From NCBI GenBank assembly GCA_051876355.1, contig JBJEHU010000037.1, forward strand, positions 204,148-268,147: a stretch of DNA of 64,000 bases. The letters run 5' to 3'. The notes under the pieces were generated by a model. It had not been told where the DNA came from. It worked only from the letters and a program-made list of their open reading frames with translations, and searched no databases. Both the position numbers and the translations under genes were made by a program. Origin of the DNA: Olsenella_L sp051876355 (lineage in GTDB: Bacteria > Actinomycetota > Coriobacteriia > Coriobacteriales > Atopobiaceae). Every line of letters begins with the position of its first letter. Position 1 is the stretch's first letter. Of this stretch, positions 50,121-58,320 are shown piece by piece.

Positions 50121-51058
50121 TGCTGTCTGTAAAGAACCTCATCGATACCTACAGCCTGACGGCTGACGATATCACCCAGATCCTCGATACCGCTCAGGCA
50201 TTCGAGTCGGTCAACAATTCCCGCACGATCAAGAAGGTGCCGGCACTCAGGGGCCGCACGATCGTGAACCTGTTCCTCGAGCCGTCGACGCGCACGAAGA
50301 GCTCGTTCGAGCTCGCCGAGAAGCGCCTTTCGGCAGACTCCCTGTCCATGGGCGGATCGACGTCTTCGGTCGTGAAAGGCGAGTCCCTCGCCGATACGAT
50401 CCAGACGATCTCTGCCATGAACGTCGACATGTTCGTATGCCGTGCCCGCCTTGCTGGCACGCCGCAGCGCATCACCGAGAACACCGATGCTGTCGTCATC
50501 AATGCCGGCGACGGCAAGCACCAGCATCCGACCCAGGCCATGCTCGACCTCTACACGATGAGGAAGCACTTCGGCCACCTCGATGGCCTGAAGGTCGCAA
50601 TCGTCGGCGATCTTGCGCACTCCCGTGTCTGCGGCTCTCTGGCACCGGCACTCAAGACCATGGGTGCCGAGGTCACGCTCGTCGGGCCTCCGACGTTCCA
50701 GGTCGACGACCCTGACTGGTTCGGCTGCCCGCAGACGGCCCACTTCGACGATGTTATCGAAGACATGGATGTCATCTACATGCTCCGTGTCCAGCTCGAG
50801 CGCATGGAGGGTGCCGCCATCCCGTCGAGGCGCGAGTACAACAGGCTCTATGGCCTCGATATGGCACGCGTGAACCGCATGAAGGATGACGCGATCATCA
50901 TGCACCCGGGCCCCATGAACCGCGGCATGGAGATCAATGCGGACGTCGCCGACTGCAGCCGTTCGCGCATCCTGAACCAGGTCAATGCCGGCGTCCTTAC
51001 CCGCATGGCCGAGATGTACCTTCTCCTGGGAGGAGAGAACAATGGCATATCTGCTTAG
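50120..51058 (+). CDS. pyrB: aspartate carbamoyltransferase catalytic subunit
   Basis: 312 residues. Carbamoyl phosphate loop FLEPSTRTKSSFE, GGSTSSVVKGESLADTI, aspartate/carbamoyl site NAGDGKHQHPTQAMLDLYT and MHPGPMNRG. No regulatory pyrI subunit is present. Overlaps pyrR (stop) and pyrC (17 nt). Confidence 0.96.
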   Translation: MLSVKNLIDTYSLTADDITQILDTAQAFESVNNSRTIKKVPALRGRTIVNLFLEPSTRTKSSFELAEKRLSADSLSMGGSTSSVVKGESLADTIQTISAMNVDMFVCRARLAGTPQRITENTDAVVINAGDGKHQHPTQAMLDLYTMRKHFGHLDGLKVAIVGDLAHSRVCGSLAPALKTMGAEVTLVGPPTFQVDDPDWFGCPQTAHFDDVIEDMDVIYMLRVQLERMEGAAIPSRREYNRLYGLDMARVNRMKDDAIIMHPGPMNRGMEINADVADCSRSRILNQVNAGVLTRMAEMYLLLGGENNGISA

Positions 51059-52340
51059 AGGCGCTCATGTGGTCGACCCGCAGGTCGGGCTTGACGGCAT
51101 CCGCGATGTTTTGATCGACCAGGACAAGATTGCCGAGGTGGGCGAGGGGCTCGAGCCGCCCGCTGACGCTGAGGTCATCGATGCTGCCGGCAAGTACCTC
51201 GTGCCGGGTCTCGTGGACATGCATGTCCACTTCAGGGATCCTGGCTTCGAGTACAAGGAGACGATCGACACCGGATCGCGCGCAGCAGCGCACGGCGGCT
51301 TCACGGATGTCGCGACGATGCCGAACACGGACCCGGTGACGGATACCGGCGCAGAGATCCGCTATCAGATCGACCGCGGCAAGCATGCTGGACTCGTGCA
51401 TATCCGTCCGATCGGCGCCCTCACGCGCGGCGAGAAGGGCGAGGCCCTCTCCGAGATCGGCGATATGGTCATGGAAGGCGCAGCTGCGTTCTCCGATGAC
51501 GGACACGGCGTGCAGAGCGCCGGCATGATGAGGACCTGCATGGAGTACGTGTCGCAGTTCGACCGTGCCGTGCTTGCCCACTGCGAGATCGACTCGCTCA
51601 CGACGAATGGCGTCATCAACGAGGGCAAGGCCTCGACGCGCCTCGGCATGTTCGGCTGGCCGGCACTCGGCGAGGAGCTCGAGATCTACCGCGACATCGA
51701 GCTTGCAAAGCTCACGGGCTGCCGCTTCCATGTCTGCCACATCTCGACAGCCAAGGGACTGGATCTCGTCCGCGCTGCAAAGAAGGAAGGCCTGCCGGTC
51801 ACCTGCGAGGTCACGCCGCATCACCTGTTCCTCAACGAGGACGACATCACGCCGTCCTACAACACGAACCTCAAGATGAACCCGCCCCTGCGCACGAAGG
51901 CCGATATGGAGGCGCTCGTCGAGGGCATCTGCGATGGCTCGATCGACTGCGTCGTCACGGACCATGCGCCGCATGCGCCGCATGAGAAGGACTGCGAGTG
52001 GGAGATCGCCTTCTTCGGCTGCGTCGGCCTCGAGACATCGCTTCCGCTCATGCTCACGAAGCTCGTGCTTCCGGGCAAGATGAGCTGGAGCCGCCTCGTC
52101 GAGGTCATGGCAATCAATCCAAGGAGCGTGCTTACGCTCGAGCCGGTCAAGATTGAGGCGGGCTCTGCCGCAGATCTCACGCTCATCGACCCCGCTGCCG
52201 AGATCGAGGTCACGAAGGACTGGCTCCAGGGCAAGGCAAAGAACTCCGCCTTCCTCGGCTGGCATCTCACGGGCGCTGCATCCGACGTGTTCTGCGCCGG
52301 CAAGCGCACGCTCACTGACGGCGTGGTGACGCCCGCATGA
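51042..52340 (+). CDS. pyrC: dihydroorotase
   Basis: 432 residues, amidohydrolase class I type. Zinc ligands in DMHVHFRDPGFEYKE, with catalytic Asp in TDHAPHAPHEK. Start 51042, behind GGGAGGAGAG, 16 codons inside the end of pyrB in another frame. Closes carbamoyl-aspartate to dihydroorotate. Confidence 0.96.
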   Translation: MAYLLRGAHVVDPQVGLDGIRDVLIDQDKIAEVGEGLEPPADAEVIDAAGKYLVPGLVDMHVHFRDPGFEYKETIDTGSRAAAHGGFTDVATMPNTDPVTDTGAEIRYQIDRGKHAGLVHIRPIGALTRGEKGEALSEIGDMVMEGAAAFSDDGHGVQSAGMMRTCMEYVSQFDRAVLAHCEIDSLTTNGVINEGKASTRLGMFGWPALGEELEIYRDIELAKLTGCRFHVCHISTAKGLDLVRAAKKEGLPVTCEVTPHHLFLNEDDITPSYNTNLKMNPPLRTKADMEALVEGICDGSIDCVVTDHAPHAPHEKDCEWEIAFFGCVGLETSLPLMLTKLVLPGKMSWSRLVEVMAINPRSVLTLEPVKIEAGSAADLTLIDPAAEIEVTKDWLQGKAKNSAFLGWHLTGAASDVFCAGKRTLTDGVVTPA

Positions 52341-53185
52341 GCGCGGCGTCAGCGCCGAAGCTCGCAGGCTACAAGCTTGTCTGGAAGCACGAGGCAGCAG
52401 AGCATATCTGGGACATCTGCCTCGAGACCGAAGGCGAGCTTGTGCAGGGGCTCAAGCCCGGCATGTTCGTGAATGTCGCCGTGCCGGGCGACCCGTCCCA
52501 TCTGCTGCGCATCCCTCTGAGCTTCTACAGGACGGACCCGGTCCGTGGCTGGATCTGCATGATCGTGGCCGAGGTCGGCGAGGGGACGCACCGTCTCTGC
52601 TCGCTTGAGCCGGGCGAGGGTGCCACGCTCTTGGGACCTCTGGGCCATGGCTGGAGGCTTCCTGCCGAGGGCGCGAAGCGTGCGCTTCTCGTAGCTGGCG
52701 GCGTCGGAGCCCCTCCTGTCTATGCCGCAGCCCGCATGCTCATGGATCACGGCATCGACTGCGATATCGTGATGGGCGCCAAGAGCGAGCGCTTCTTCTG
52801 GAAGGAAGGGGCGCAGGCACTGACCGGACAGGACGGCGGAGCAGGATACGAGAGCGCGCTTTCCCGTGGAGGCGCAGCCGAGGTCTTCCCGGCAACGGAT
52901 GACGGAACGTTCGGCTATCACGGCTTCACGACAGGCGTCGCAGAAGACCTCCTTGCCAAGCGCTCCTACGATGTGGTCATGTCATGCGGCCCGCAGCCCA
53001 TGATGGCGGGCGTCGCACAGCTCGCCGCGAAGGCGGGCATACCTTGCCAGGTCTCCATGGAGCGGATGATGACATGCGGGTTCGGCGCCTGCAACACCTG
53101 CAATGTCGAGATGGCAGACGGCACGATGCGTGCCTGCTGCACGGACGGACCGGTCTTCGATGCAGAGGAGGTGCTCTGGAAATGA
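52337..53185 (+). CDS. pyrK: dihydroorotate dehydrogenase electron transfer subunit
   Basis: 282 residues. Ferredoxin reductase-type FAD domain (LRIPLSFYRTD, LLGPLGHGW), NAD-binding part (LLVAGGVGAPPVYAAARML) and C-terminal [2Fe-2S] cluster with Cys in TCGFGACNTC and the fourth in RACCTDGP. Pairs with the class 1B PyrD encoded next, passing electrons to NAD. ATGA overlap with both neighbours. Confidence 0.95.
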   Translation: MSAASAPKLAGYKLVWKHEAAEHIWDICLETEGELVQGLKPGMFVNVAVPGDPSHLLRIPLSFYRTDPVRGWICMIVAEVGEGTHRLCSLEPGEGATLLGPLGHGWRLPAEGAKRALLVAGGVGAPPVYAAARMLMDHGIDCDIVMGAKSERFFWKEGAQALTGQDGGAGYESALSRGGAAEVFPATDDGTFGYHGFTTGVAEDLLAKRSYDVVMSCGPQPMMAGVAQLAAKAGIPCQVSMERMMTCGFGACNTCNVEMADGTMRACCTDGPVFDAEEVLWK

Positions 53186-54105
53186 CACGCGTGAAGATGG
53201 ATGTCAATCTCGGCGGCGTGCATATGCAGAACCCGATCTGCACTGCCTCTGGCACGTTCGGCAATGGCCGCCAGTTCGAGAGCTTCTTCGATGTCTCCCA
53301 GCTCGGTGCCATCACCTGCAAGGGTGTCGCAGCTGAGCCGTGGCCGGGAAATCCGGCGCCGAGGCTTGCCGAGATCTGCTCTGGCATCATGAATTCCGTC
53401 GGCCTCCAGAACCCCGGCGTCAAGGGGTTCGTCGAGGAGTACGGCGAGTATCTCGCAGGGCTCGAGGAGCGCGGCTGCCGCGTCATCTGCCAGGTGGCCG
53501 GACACTCGATCCAGGAATATGTCGATGCGCTCGATCTCTTCGAGGAGCTCGCTCCCTTCGCGTCTGCCTTCGAGATCAACATCTCCTGCCCGAACATCGC
53601 CTGCGGCGGTGCTGCCATGGGCGCGACGCCCGAGGCGGCGGCAGAGGTCGTGCGTGCCTGCCGCGCCCATACGAAGCGTCCGCTTCTCATCAAGCTCGCA
53701 CCGCATGATGTGGCAGAGATTGCCCGTGCCTGCGAGGCAGAAGGTGCCGATGCCCTGACGCTCATCAATACGATTCCGGGCATGGCAATAGATGTGAAGA
53801 CCTACAGAAGCAAGCTCTCGAGGGCAACGGCCGGCGTCTCCGGGCCCTGCATCCACTCGATTGCCGTGCGCATGGTCTGGGAAGCGGCGAAGGCCGTGAA
53901 GATTCCGATCAACGGCGTCGGCGGTGTCATGACAGGCGAGGATGCGGCGGAGTTCCTGCTGGCAGGCGCGACGGCGGTCTCTGTCGGCACGGCGAACCTC
54001 GTCGATCCCACGGCTGCCCCGAGGATCCTCTCCGAGCTCGAAGCCTGGGCAGAGTCCCAGGGTGTCAAGGATATCCACGAAGTGATAGGAGCATGCAGAT
54101 GCTGA
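53182..54105 (+). CDS. pyrD: dihydroorotate dehydrogenase catalytic subunit, class 1B
   Basis: 307 residues. FMN barrel with TASGTFGNG, CKGVAAEPWPGNPAPRL, the class 1B catalytic Cys in EINISCPNIACGG and INGVGGVMTGEDAAEFLLAG. NAD-dependent through PyrK, suiting an anaerobe. Overlaps pyrK (4 nt) and pyrF (13 nt). Confidence 0.95.
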   Translation: MTRVKMDVNLGGVHMQNPICTASGTFGNGRQFESFFDVSQLGAITCKGVAAEPWPGNPAPRLAEICSGIMNSVGLQNPGVKGFVEEYGEYLAGLEERGCRVICQVAGHSIQEYVDALDLFEELAPFASAFEINISCPNIACGGAAMGATPEAAAEVVRACRAHTKRPLLIKLAPHDVAEIARACEAEGADALTLINTIPGMAIDVKTYRSKLSRATAGVSGPCIHSIAVRMVWEAAKAVKIPINGVGGVMTGEDAAEFLLAGATAVSVGTANLVDPTAAPRILSELEAWAESQGVKDIHEVIGACRC

Positions 54106-54818
54106 GCGAAGAAGCTGCACGCAATGCCGTGATCACGGCGCTCGACTGCGGACGCGACGAAGCCCTGGCCCTGGCGGATACGCTTTCTGGCCACGCGGGC
54201 TGGGTCAAGGTCGGCATGACCCTCTACTATGCCTGCGGGCCCGAGATCGTCTCCGAGATGCACAAGCGTGGCCTCAAGGTCTTCCTGGACCTCAAGCTCC
54301 ACGACATCCCGCATCAGATCAGGGGTGCTGCCGAGGCGGCATCGCGCGCCGGTGCCGATATCCTCTCGGTCCATGCCCTGGGTGGCGCCGACATGGTCAA
54401 GGCTGCCCGCGAAGGCGTCGAGGCAGCAGCAAAGGACCGCGACGAGCGCACGAAGATCATCGCAATCTCTGTCCTCACGAGCATGGACCAGGCAGCGCTT
54501 GCCTCGATCGGCGTTGCCGACTCTGTCGCAAACGAGGTCGCCCGCCTTGCAAAGCTCGCCTATGGTGCAGGAGCAGATGGCATGGTCTGCTCTCCGCAGG
54601 AAGCCCATGAGCTCCGCGAGCTCCTTGGCCCCGACGCCCTTGTCGTGACGCCGGGCGTGCGTCCCAAGGGTGCAGCGGTCGGCGATCAGAAGCGCGTCGC
54701 GACGCCGTCTTCTGCCATCGCATCCGGCGCGTCGATGCTCGTCGTCGGCCGTCCGATCACGCAGGCCGAAGATCCTGCTACTGCCTTCGAGGCCATCGTC
54801 TCGGAGCTCTGTGCATAG
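54093..54818 (+). CDS. pyrF: orotidine 5'-phosphate decarboxylase
   Basis: 241 residues. Catalytic Lys/Asp network in FLDLKLHDIPHQIRGA, N-terminal TALDCGRDEALALAD, and TPGVRPKGAAVGDQKRVATP. The last gene of the operon. pyrE (orotate phosphoribosyltransferase), needed just before this step, is not in the window, nor is carAB. No clear terminator follows. Starts at 54093 or 54099 are both possible. Confidence 0.95.
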   Translation: MQMLSEEAARNAVITALDCGRDEALALADTLSGHAGWVKVGMTLYYACGPEIVSEMHKRGLKVFLDLKLHDIPHQIRGAAEAASRAGADILSVHALGGADMVKAAREGVEAAAKDRDERTKIIAISVLTSMDQAALASIGVADSVANEVARLAKLAYGAGADGMVCSPQEAHELRELLGPDALVVTPGVRPKGAAVGDQKRVATPSSAIASGASMLVVGRPITQAEDPATAFEAIVSELCA

Positions 54819-54926
54819 AAGCCTCTTCAGTGCAGGACGAATTTCGTAGGAGTTGTGTAAAGTCCCTGCGTAAAGCCAGAAGTTTGGCATATCCGCACTT
54901 GCAAAATGCCTGATGGATTGCGAGAC

Positions 54927-54932
54927 TATAGT
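54927..54932 (+). promoter_or_regulatory. possible -10 element of mihF operon
   Basis: TATAGT, 75 nt before mihF in the 189-nt gap after pyrF. No -35 at the right distance; a TTGCAA further upstream is too far. Confidence 0.35.
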
Positions 54933-55007
54933 ATCGCATGATGGGTTTGAAGCAGCTTCGGCACCCGAAGAAGAGGTGCCTGCATGCGTTTCCAGTTTGG
55001 AGGAACA

Positions 55008-55316
55008 ATGGCTCTCCCTCAACTTACCGACGAGCAGCGCAAGGAAGCACTGGAGAAGGCAGCTGCCGCGCGCCACGAGCGTGCGGAGCTCCGCGAGAAG
55101 ATCAAGACCGGCCAGGTCACGCTTGAGGAGGTTCTTGATTCCGACGACCCCATTGCCGCCCGTCTCAAGGTGAGCGCCCTCATCGAGTCCCTGCCGGGCT
55201 ACGGCAAGGCCAAGGCTGCCAAGATCATGGCCGAGCTTGGCATCTCCTCCACGCGCCGCGTCAAGGGCCTCGGTGCCCGCCAGCGCGAGCAGCTCATCGA
55301 AGCGCTCTCCAAGTAG
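55008..55316 (+). CDS. mihF: integration host factor, actinobacterial type
   Basis: 102 residues. N-terminus MALPQLTDEQRKEALEKAAA and helix-two-turns-helix core SLPGYGKAKAAKIMAELGI match actinobacterial mIHF, a nucleoid-associated protein unrelated to enterobacterial IHF. The position before gmk is the standard actinobacterial order. ATG 55008 behind GGAGGAAC. Stop overlaps gmk start. A strong taxonomic marker for this window. Confidence 0.93.
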   Translation: MALPQLTDEQRKEALEKAAAARHERAELREKIKTGQVTLEEVLDSDDPIAARLKVSALIESLPGYGKAKAAKIMAELGISSTRRVKGLGARQREQLIEALSK

Positions 55317-55894
55317 TGGGCGCAACACCACGACTTTTTGTCATTTCCGGACCGTCGGGCGCAGGAAAGGGCACGCTGCTTGCAGAGCTCCGCAAGCAGC
55401 GCCCGGACCTGGGCTTGACGGTTTCCGCTACTACAAGAAGTCCACGACCCGGCGAGGTCGACGGCACATCGTACTATTTCCTGAGCGATGAGGAGTTCCG
55501 CCGCCGCATTGCGGCAGGGGAGTTTGTCGAGTGGGCCGAAGTCCACGGACACCTCTATGGAACGCTTGTGAGCGAAGTGAAGCGCCTTCTCGCGAAGGGC
55601 CATTCGCTTGTCCTCGAGATCGACGTACAGGGTGCGCTCAATGTCCGCAAGGTCTATCCGGATGCCGTGCTCATCTTCATCGAGCCGCCATCGCTCGAGG
55701 TGCTCGAAGAGCGCCTGAGAGGACGCGGCACAGAGGATGAGGCATCGGTCGAGCTCAGGCTCAAGAATGCCCGCCATGAGATGGAGCTCGCGGACCAGTA
55801 CGATGCGCGTATCGTCAATGACACTGTTGACCGTGCGACACAGGAGCTCGACTCCGTGATGCGCCGGTTCGAGATGGATGGAGGTTCCCATTAA
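55316..55894 (+). CDS. gmk: guanylate kinase
   Basis: 192 residues. P-loop ISGPSGAGKGTLL, GMP-binding VSATTRSPRPGEVDGTSYYF and IDVQGALNVRK. GTG start sharing a base with the mihF stop; its stop touches rpoZ (TAATG). Phosphorylates GMP to GDP. Confidence 0.96.
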   Translation: MGATPRLFVISGPSGAGKGTLLAELRKQRPDLGLTVSATTRSPRPGEVDGTSYYFLSDEEFRRRIAAGEFVEWAEVHGHLYGTLVSEVKRLLAKGHSLVLEIDVQGALNVRKVYPDAVLIFIEPPSLEVLEERLRGRGTEDEASVELRLKNARHEMELADQYDARIVNDTVDRATQELDSVMRRFEMDGGSH

Positions 55895-56178
55895 TGTCCG
55901 TCATTAAGCCTGAAATCGACAACCTGCTCGACAAGACCGAGCACAATCCGTTCCTGCTCTGCTCGATGGCATCGAAGCGTGCCTGCGACATCAACAACAT
56001 GATCCGCGGCCAGCACCTGCGTGTCGTCGACGTCCAGGACTTCGACGATATCACGACCGTCGTCTCCGGCGAAGATCCTGTCTCCATCGCAATGGAGGAG
56101 ATCGACGACGGCACCCTCGGCTTTGTGAAGGATGACTTCGACGAGGCCATCAAGGGCGCGAACAAGTCGGTCTTCTGA
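55894..56178 (+). CDS. rpoZ: RNA polymerase omega subunit
   Basis: 94 residues. NPFLLCSMASKRACDINNM and the start MSVIKPEIDNLL fit omega, which helps RNA polymerase assembly. The C-terminus is acidic. Position between gmk and downstream genes is usual. Coupled to gmk. Confidence 0.92.
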   Translation: MSVIKPEIDNLLDKTEHNPFLLCSMASKRACDINNMIRGQHLRVVDVQDFDDITTVVSGEDPVSIAMEEIDDGTLGFVKDDFDEAIKGANKSVF

Positions 56179-56180
56179 TC

Positions 56181-57440
56181 ATGTCGATACGCGTCTGCCT
56201 CGTCCACTACCACGAGATAGGTCTCAAGGGCAAGAACCGCTCGACCTTCGAGAACCAGCTCGTGGCCAATCTCAAATGCGCGCTCAGGGATACGCCGGTG
56301 AAATCCATCCGGCGCATCTGCGGCTATATCTTGGTGACATTCGAGGGCGGCGCGACCCGCGAATACCAGGACCTCATCGGCAAGGTCCCCGGTGTCGCCC
56401 GTGTGTCGCTTGCCCATGAATGCGCCCGCGATCCCGAGGAGTATGCTCAGGCTGCCATCGTCTCGCTCCAGGAGGCCGGCAGCTTCTCCTCGTTCAAGGT
56501 GCATGCGCACAAGTCTTCGACCGACTATCCCGTGCATACGCTCGATATCAACCGCCAGGTGGGAGCTGCGCTCTGCGAAGCCTTCTCTGACAAGAAGGTC
56601 GATGTCCACAACCCCGATGTCGAGGTCCATGTGAATGTCGTCCAGGGCTCTGTCTTCGTGTATGCCGTGTCGGAACGCGGTGCAGGCGGCCTTCCTGTCG
56701 GCACGGCCGGCAAGGTCGTGACGCTTCTGTCTTCCGGCTTCGACTCGCCGGTCGCGACGTGGATGCTCGGCCGCCGCGGCGCCATCTGCGTGCCGATCCA
56801 CTTCTCCGGCAGGCCTATGGTGTCCGATACGAGCGAGTGGCTCACGCAGGACATCGTGCGCGCCCTGGCACCGTCCGGTGTCGTCGGCCGCCTCTATGTG
56901 GTTCCCTTTGGTGCCCGCCAGCGCGAGATCTCGCTTGCGGTCGACCAGAAGCTCCGCATCATCACGTACCGCCGCGTCATGTTCTCCGTCGCAGAGCGCA
57001 TCGCACGCATCGAAGGCGCGAAGGCGCTTGTCACGGGAGAGTCCCTTGGCCAGGTGGCGTCCCAGACGCTCGAGAACATCGCTGCTGTCGATGAGTGCGT
57101 GTCCATGCCCGTGCTGCGTCCTCTGATTGGCTCAGACAAGCAGGAGATCATCGAGCGCTCCCAGCAGATCGGCACGTACGACATCAGCTGCCAGACGGCT
57201 CCTGACTGCTGCACGCTCTTCATGCCGCGCCGTCCCGAGACGCATGCAAAGCTTGACGAGGTGCATGAGGCCTGGGATTCCTTCGACCATGATGCAATGA
57301 TCGAAGATCTCGTCGAGCATATCGAGTATGTCGACTTCGACCAGTGCCCGAGCTACCGTCCTCCCCGCAAGCTTCGTGTTCGCCATGAGGAGCTCGCTCC
57401 GGCGGAATGGGGCAAGAAGGAAACGGTGTCAGAAGGCTGA
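56181..57440 (+). CDS. thiI: tRNA 4-thiouridine synthase ThiI
   Basis: 419 residues. NFLD-THUMP region (YHEIGLKGKNRSTFENQL, KVHAHKSSTDYPVHTLDIN) and a PP-loop ATP site LLSSGFDSPVATWML, where the common SGGIDS is SSGFDS. A Cys-rich segment CQTAPDCCTLFMP follows. The length shows there is no C-terminal rhodanese domain, so sulfur must come by another route, as known for Gram-positive ThiI. Starts 2 nt after rpoZ. Confidence 0.92.
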   Translation: MSIRVCLVHYHEIGLKGKNRSTFENQLVANLKCALRDTPVKSIRRICGYILVTFEGGATREYQDLIGKVPGVARVSLAHECARDPEEYAQAAIVSLQEAGSFSSFKVHAHKSSTDYPVHTLDINRQVGAALCEAFSDKKVDVHNPDVEVHVNVVQGSVFVYAVSERGAGGLPVGTAGKVVTLLSSGFDSPVATWMLGRRGAICVPIHFSGRPMVSDTSEWLTQDIVRALAPSGVVGRLYVVPFGARQREISLAVDQKLRIITYRRVMFSVAERIARIEGAKALVTGESLGQVASQTLENIAAVDECVSMPVLRPLIGSDKQEIIERSQQIGTYDISCQTAPDCCTLFMPRRPETHAKLDEVHEAWDSFDHDAMIEDLVEHIEYVDFDQCPSYRPPRKLRVRHEELAPAEWGKKETVSEG

Positions 57441-57516
57441 GCTGGCGTTTTGCCTTCCTTTGCCAGACATGTGCAAGATATGCGGCAGCACGTGGCAAGC
57501 AATTCCGCATGACAGG

Positions 57517-57554
57517 TCGCCTCCCTCATCCAATCTGGAGAGGGAGGCGATTTT
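57517..57554 (+). terminator. hairpin/terminator overlapping comEA ribosome binding site
   Basis: Perfect 11-bp stem (57517-57527 with 57540-57550), 12-nt loop, then TTTT. The right arm AGGGAGGCGA is also the Shine-Dalgarno of comEA, whose ATG is at 57556. It can end the thiI transcript and would hide the ribosome binding site in read-through RNA. Confidence 0.8.
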
Positions 57555-57555
57555 C

Positions 57556-58320
57556 ATGGCACAGCGAAGGCTTCAGGGGCAGGGAAGGCCTGGTCTCAGG
57601 GACCGGGTACGGCATCTCAATCTCGGGAACAGGAAGGCAGCCTGTGCGCTCATAGCAGCGGGCTCTGCGGTCGCGCTCTTCCTTGCGGTGGCAGCAGCAT
57701 TCTCTCATCCTGCCTTCACGGTCGAGAAGGGCGCACAGGATGCCGCTTCGTCGGAACAGGCTGCTGCGCAGGCGACAGACGATAGCTCTTCGGACAAGAC
57801 TGAAGAGAAGGCATCCGAGAAAGCAGCAGATCCGGTCCTCGTGGATATCGACGGGGCAGTGGCGCACCCGGGCGTCTACGATCTTGCGGGCACGACGGAG
57901 CGCGTGAAGGATGCTGTTGCGGCAGCAGGAGGGCTTCTCGACGATGCGGATACGGCGCAGCTGAATCTTGCCCAGGCCGTGACCGACGGCACGAAGATCC
58001 ATGTGCCGAAGGCAGGGGAGACGGACGCCTCATCTGCACCCTCGCAGGCCACCTCATCCGGCACCTCTGCCGCTTCTGGCTCATCTTCTTCTTCGACATC
58101 TTCCTCATCAACGTCTGCCAGCTCATCTGGCCTTGTGAACATCAATACGGCAACGGCAGAAGAGCTCGAGACGCTTCCCGGCGTCGGTGCTTCGACCGCG
58201 AATGCGATCATCCAGGACCGGCAGGAGCATGGCGCCTTCAGCTCGAAGGAAGACCTCATGCGCGTCTCCGGGATAGGCGAGAAGAAGTACGCCAAGCTCG
58301 AGGCGAATATCTGTGTATAG
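57556..58320 (+). CDS. comEA: competence protein ComEA-like, SLBB and helix-hairpin-helix DNA-binding protein
   Basis: 254 residues. A single N-terminal membrane anchor (AACALIAAGSAVALFLAVAAAF, about 33-54, shown in part elsewhere as a hydrophobic run), then a Ser/Ala/Glu-rich stretch. The SLBB domain follows (VLVDIDGAVAHPGVYDL), then a Ser/Thr-rich linker (about 155-190) and the helix-hairpin-helix pair LVNINTATAEELETLPGVG. Binds incoming DNA outside the membrane during transformation or related uptake. comEC follows with an 8-nt overlap. Confidence 0.92.
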   Translation: MAQRRLQGQGRPGLRDRVRHLNLGNRKAACALIAAGSAVALFLAVAAAFSHPAFTVEKGAQDAASSEQAAAQATDDSSSDKTEEKASEKAADPVLVDIDGAVAHPGVYDLAGTTERVKDAVAAAGGLLDDADTAQLNLAQAVTDGTKIHVPKAGETDASSAPSQATSSGTSAASGSSSSSTSSSSTSASSSGLVNINTATAEELETLPGVGASTANAIIQDRQEHGAFSSKEDLMRVSGIGEKKYAKLEANICV

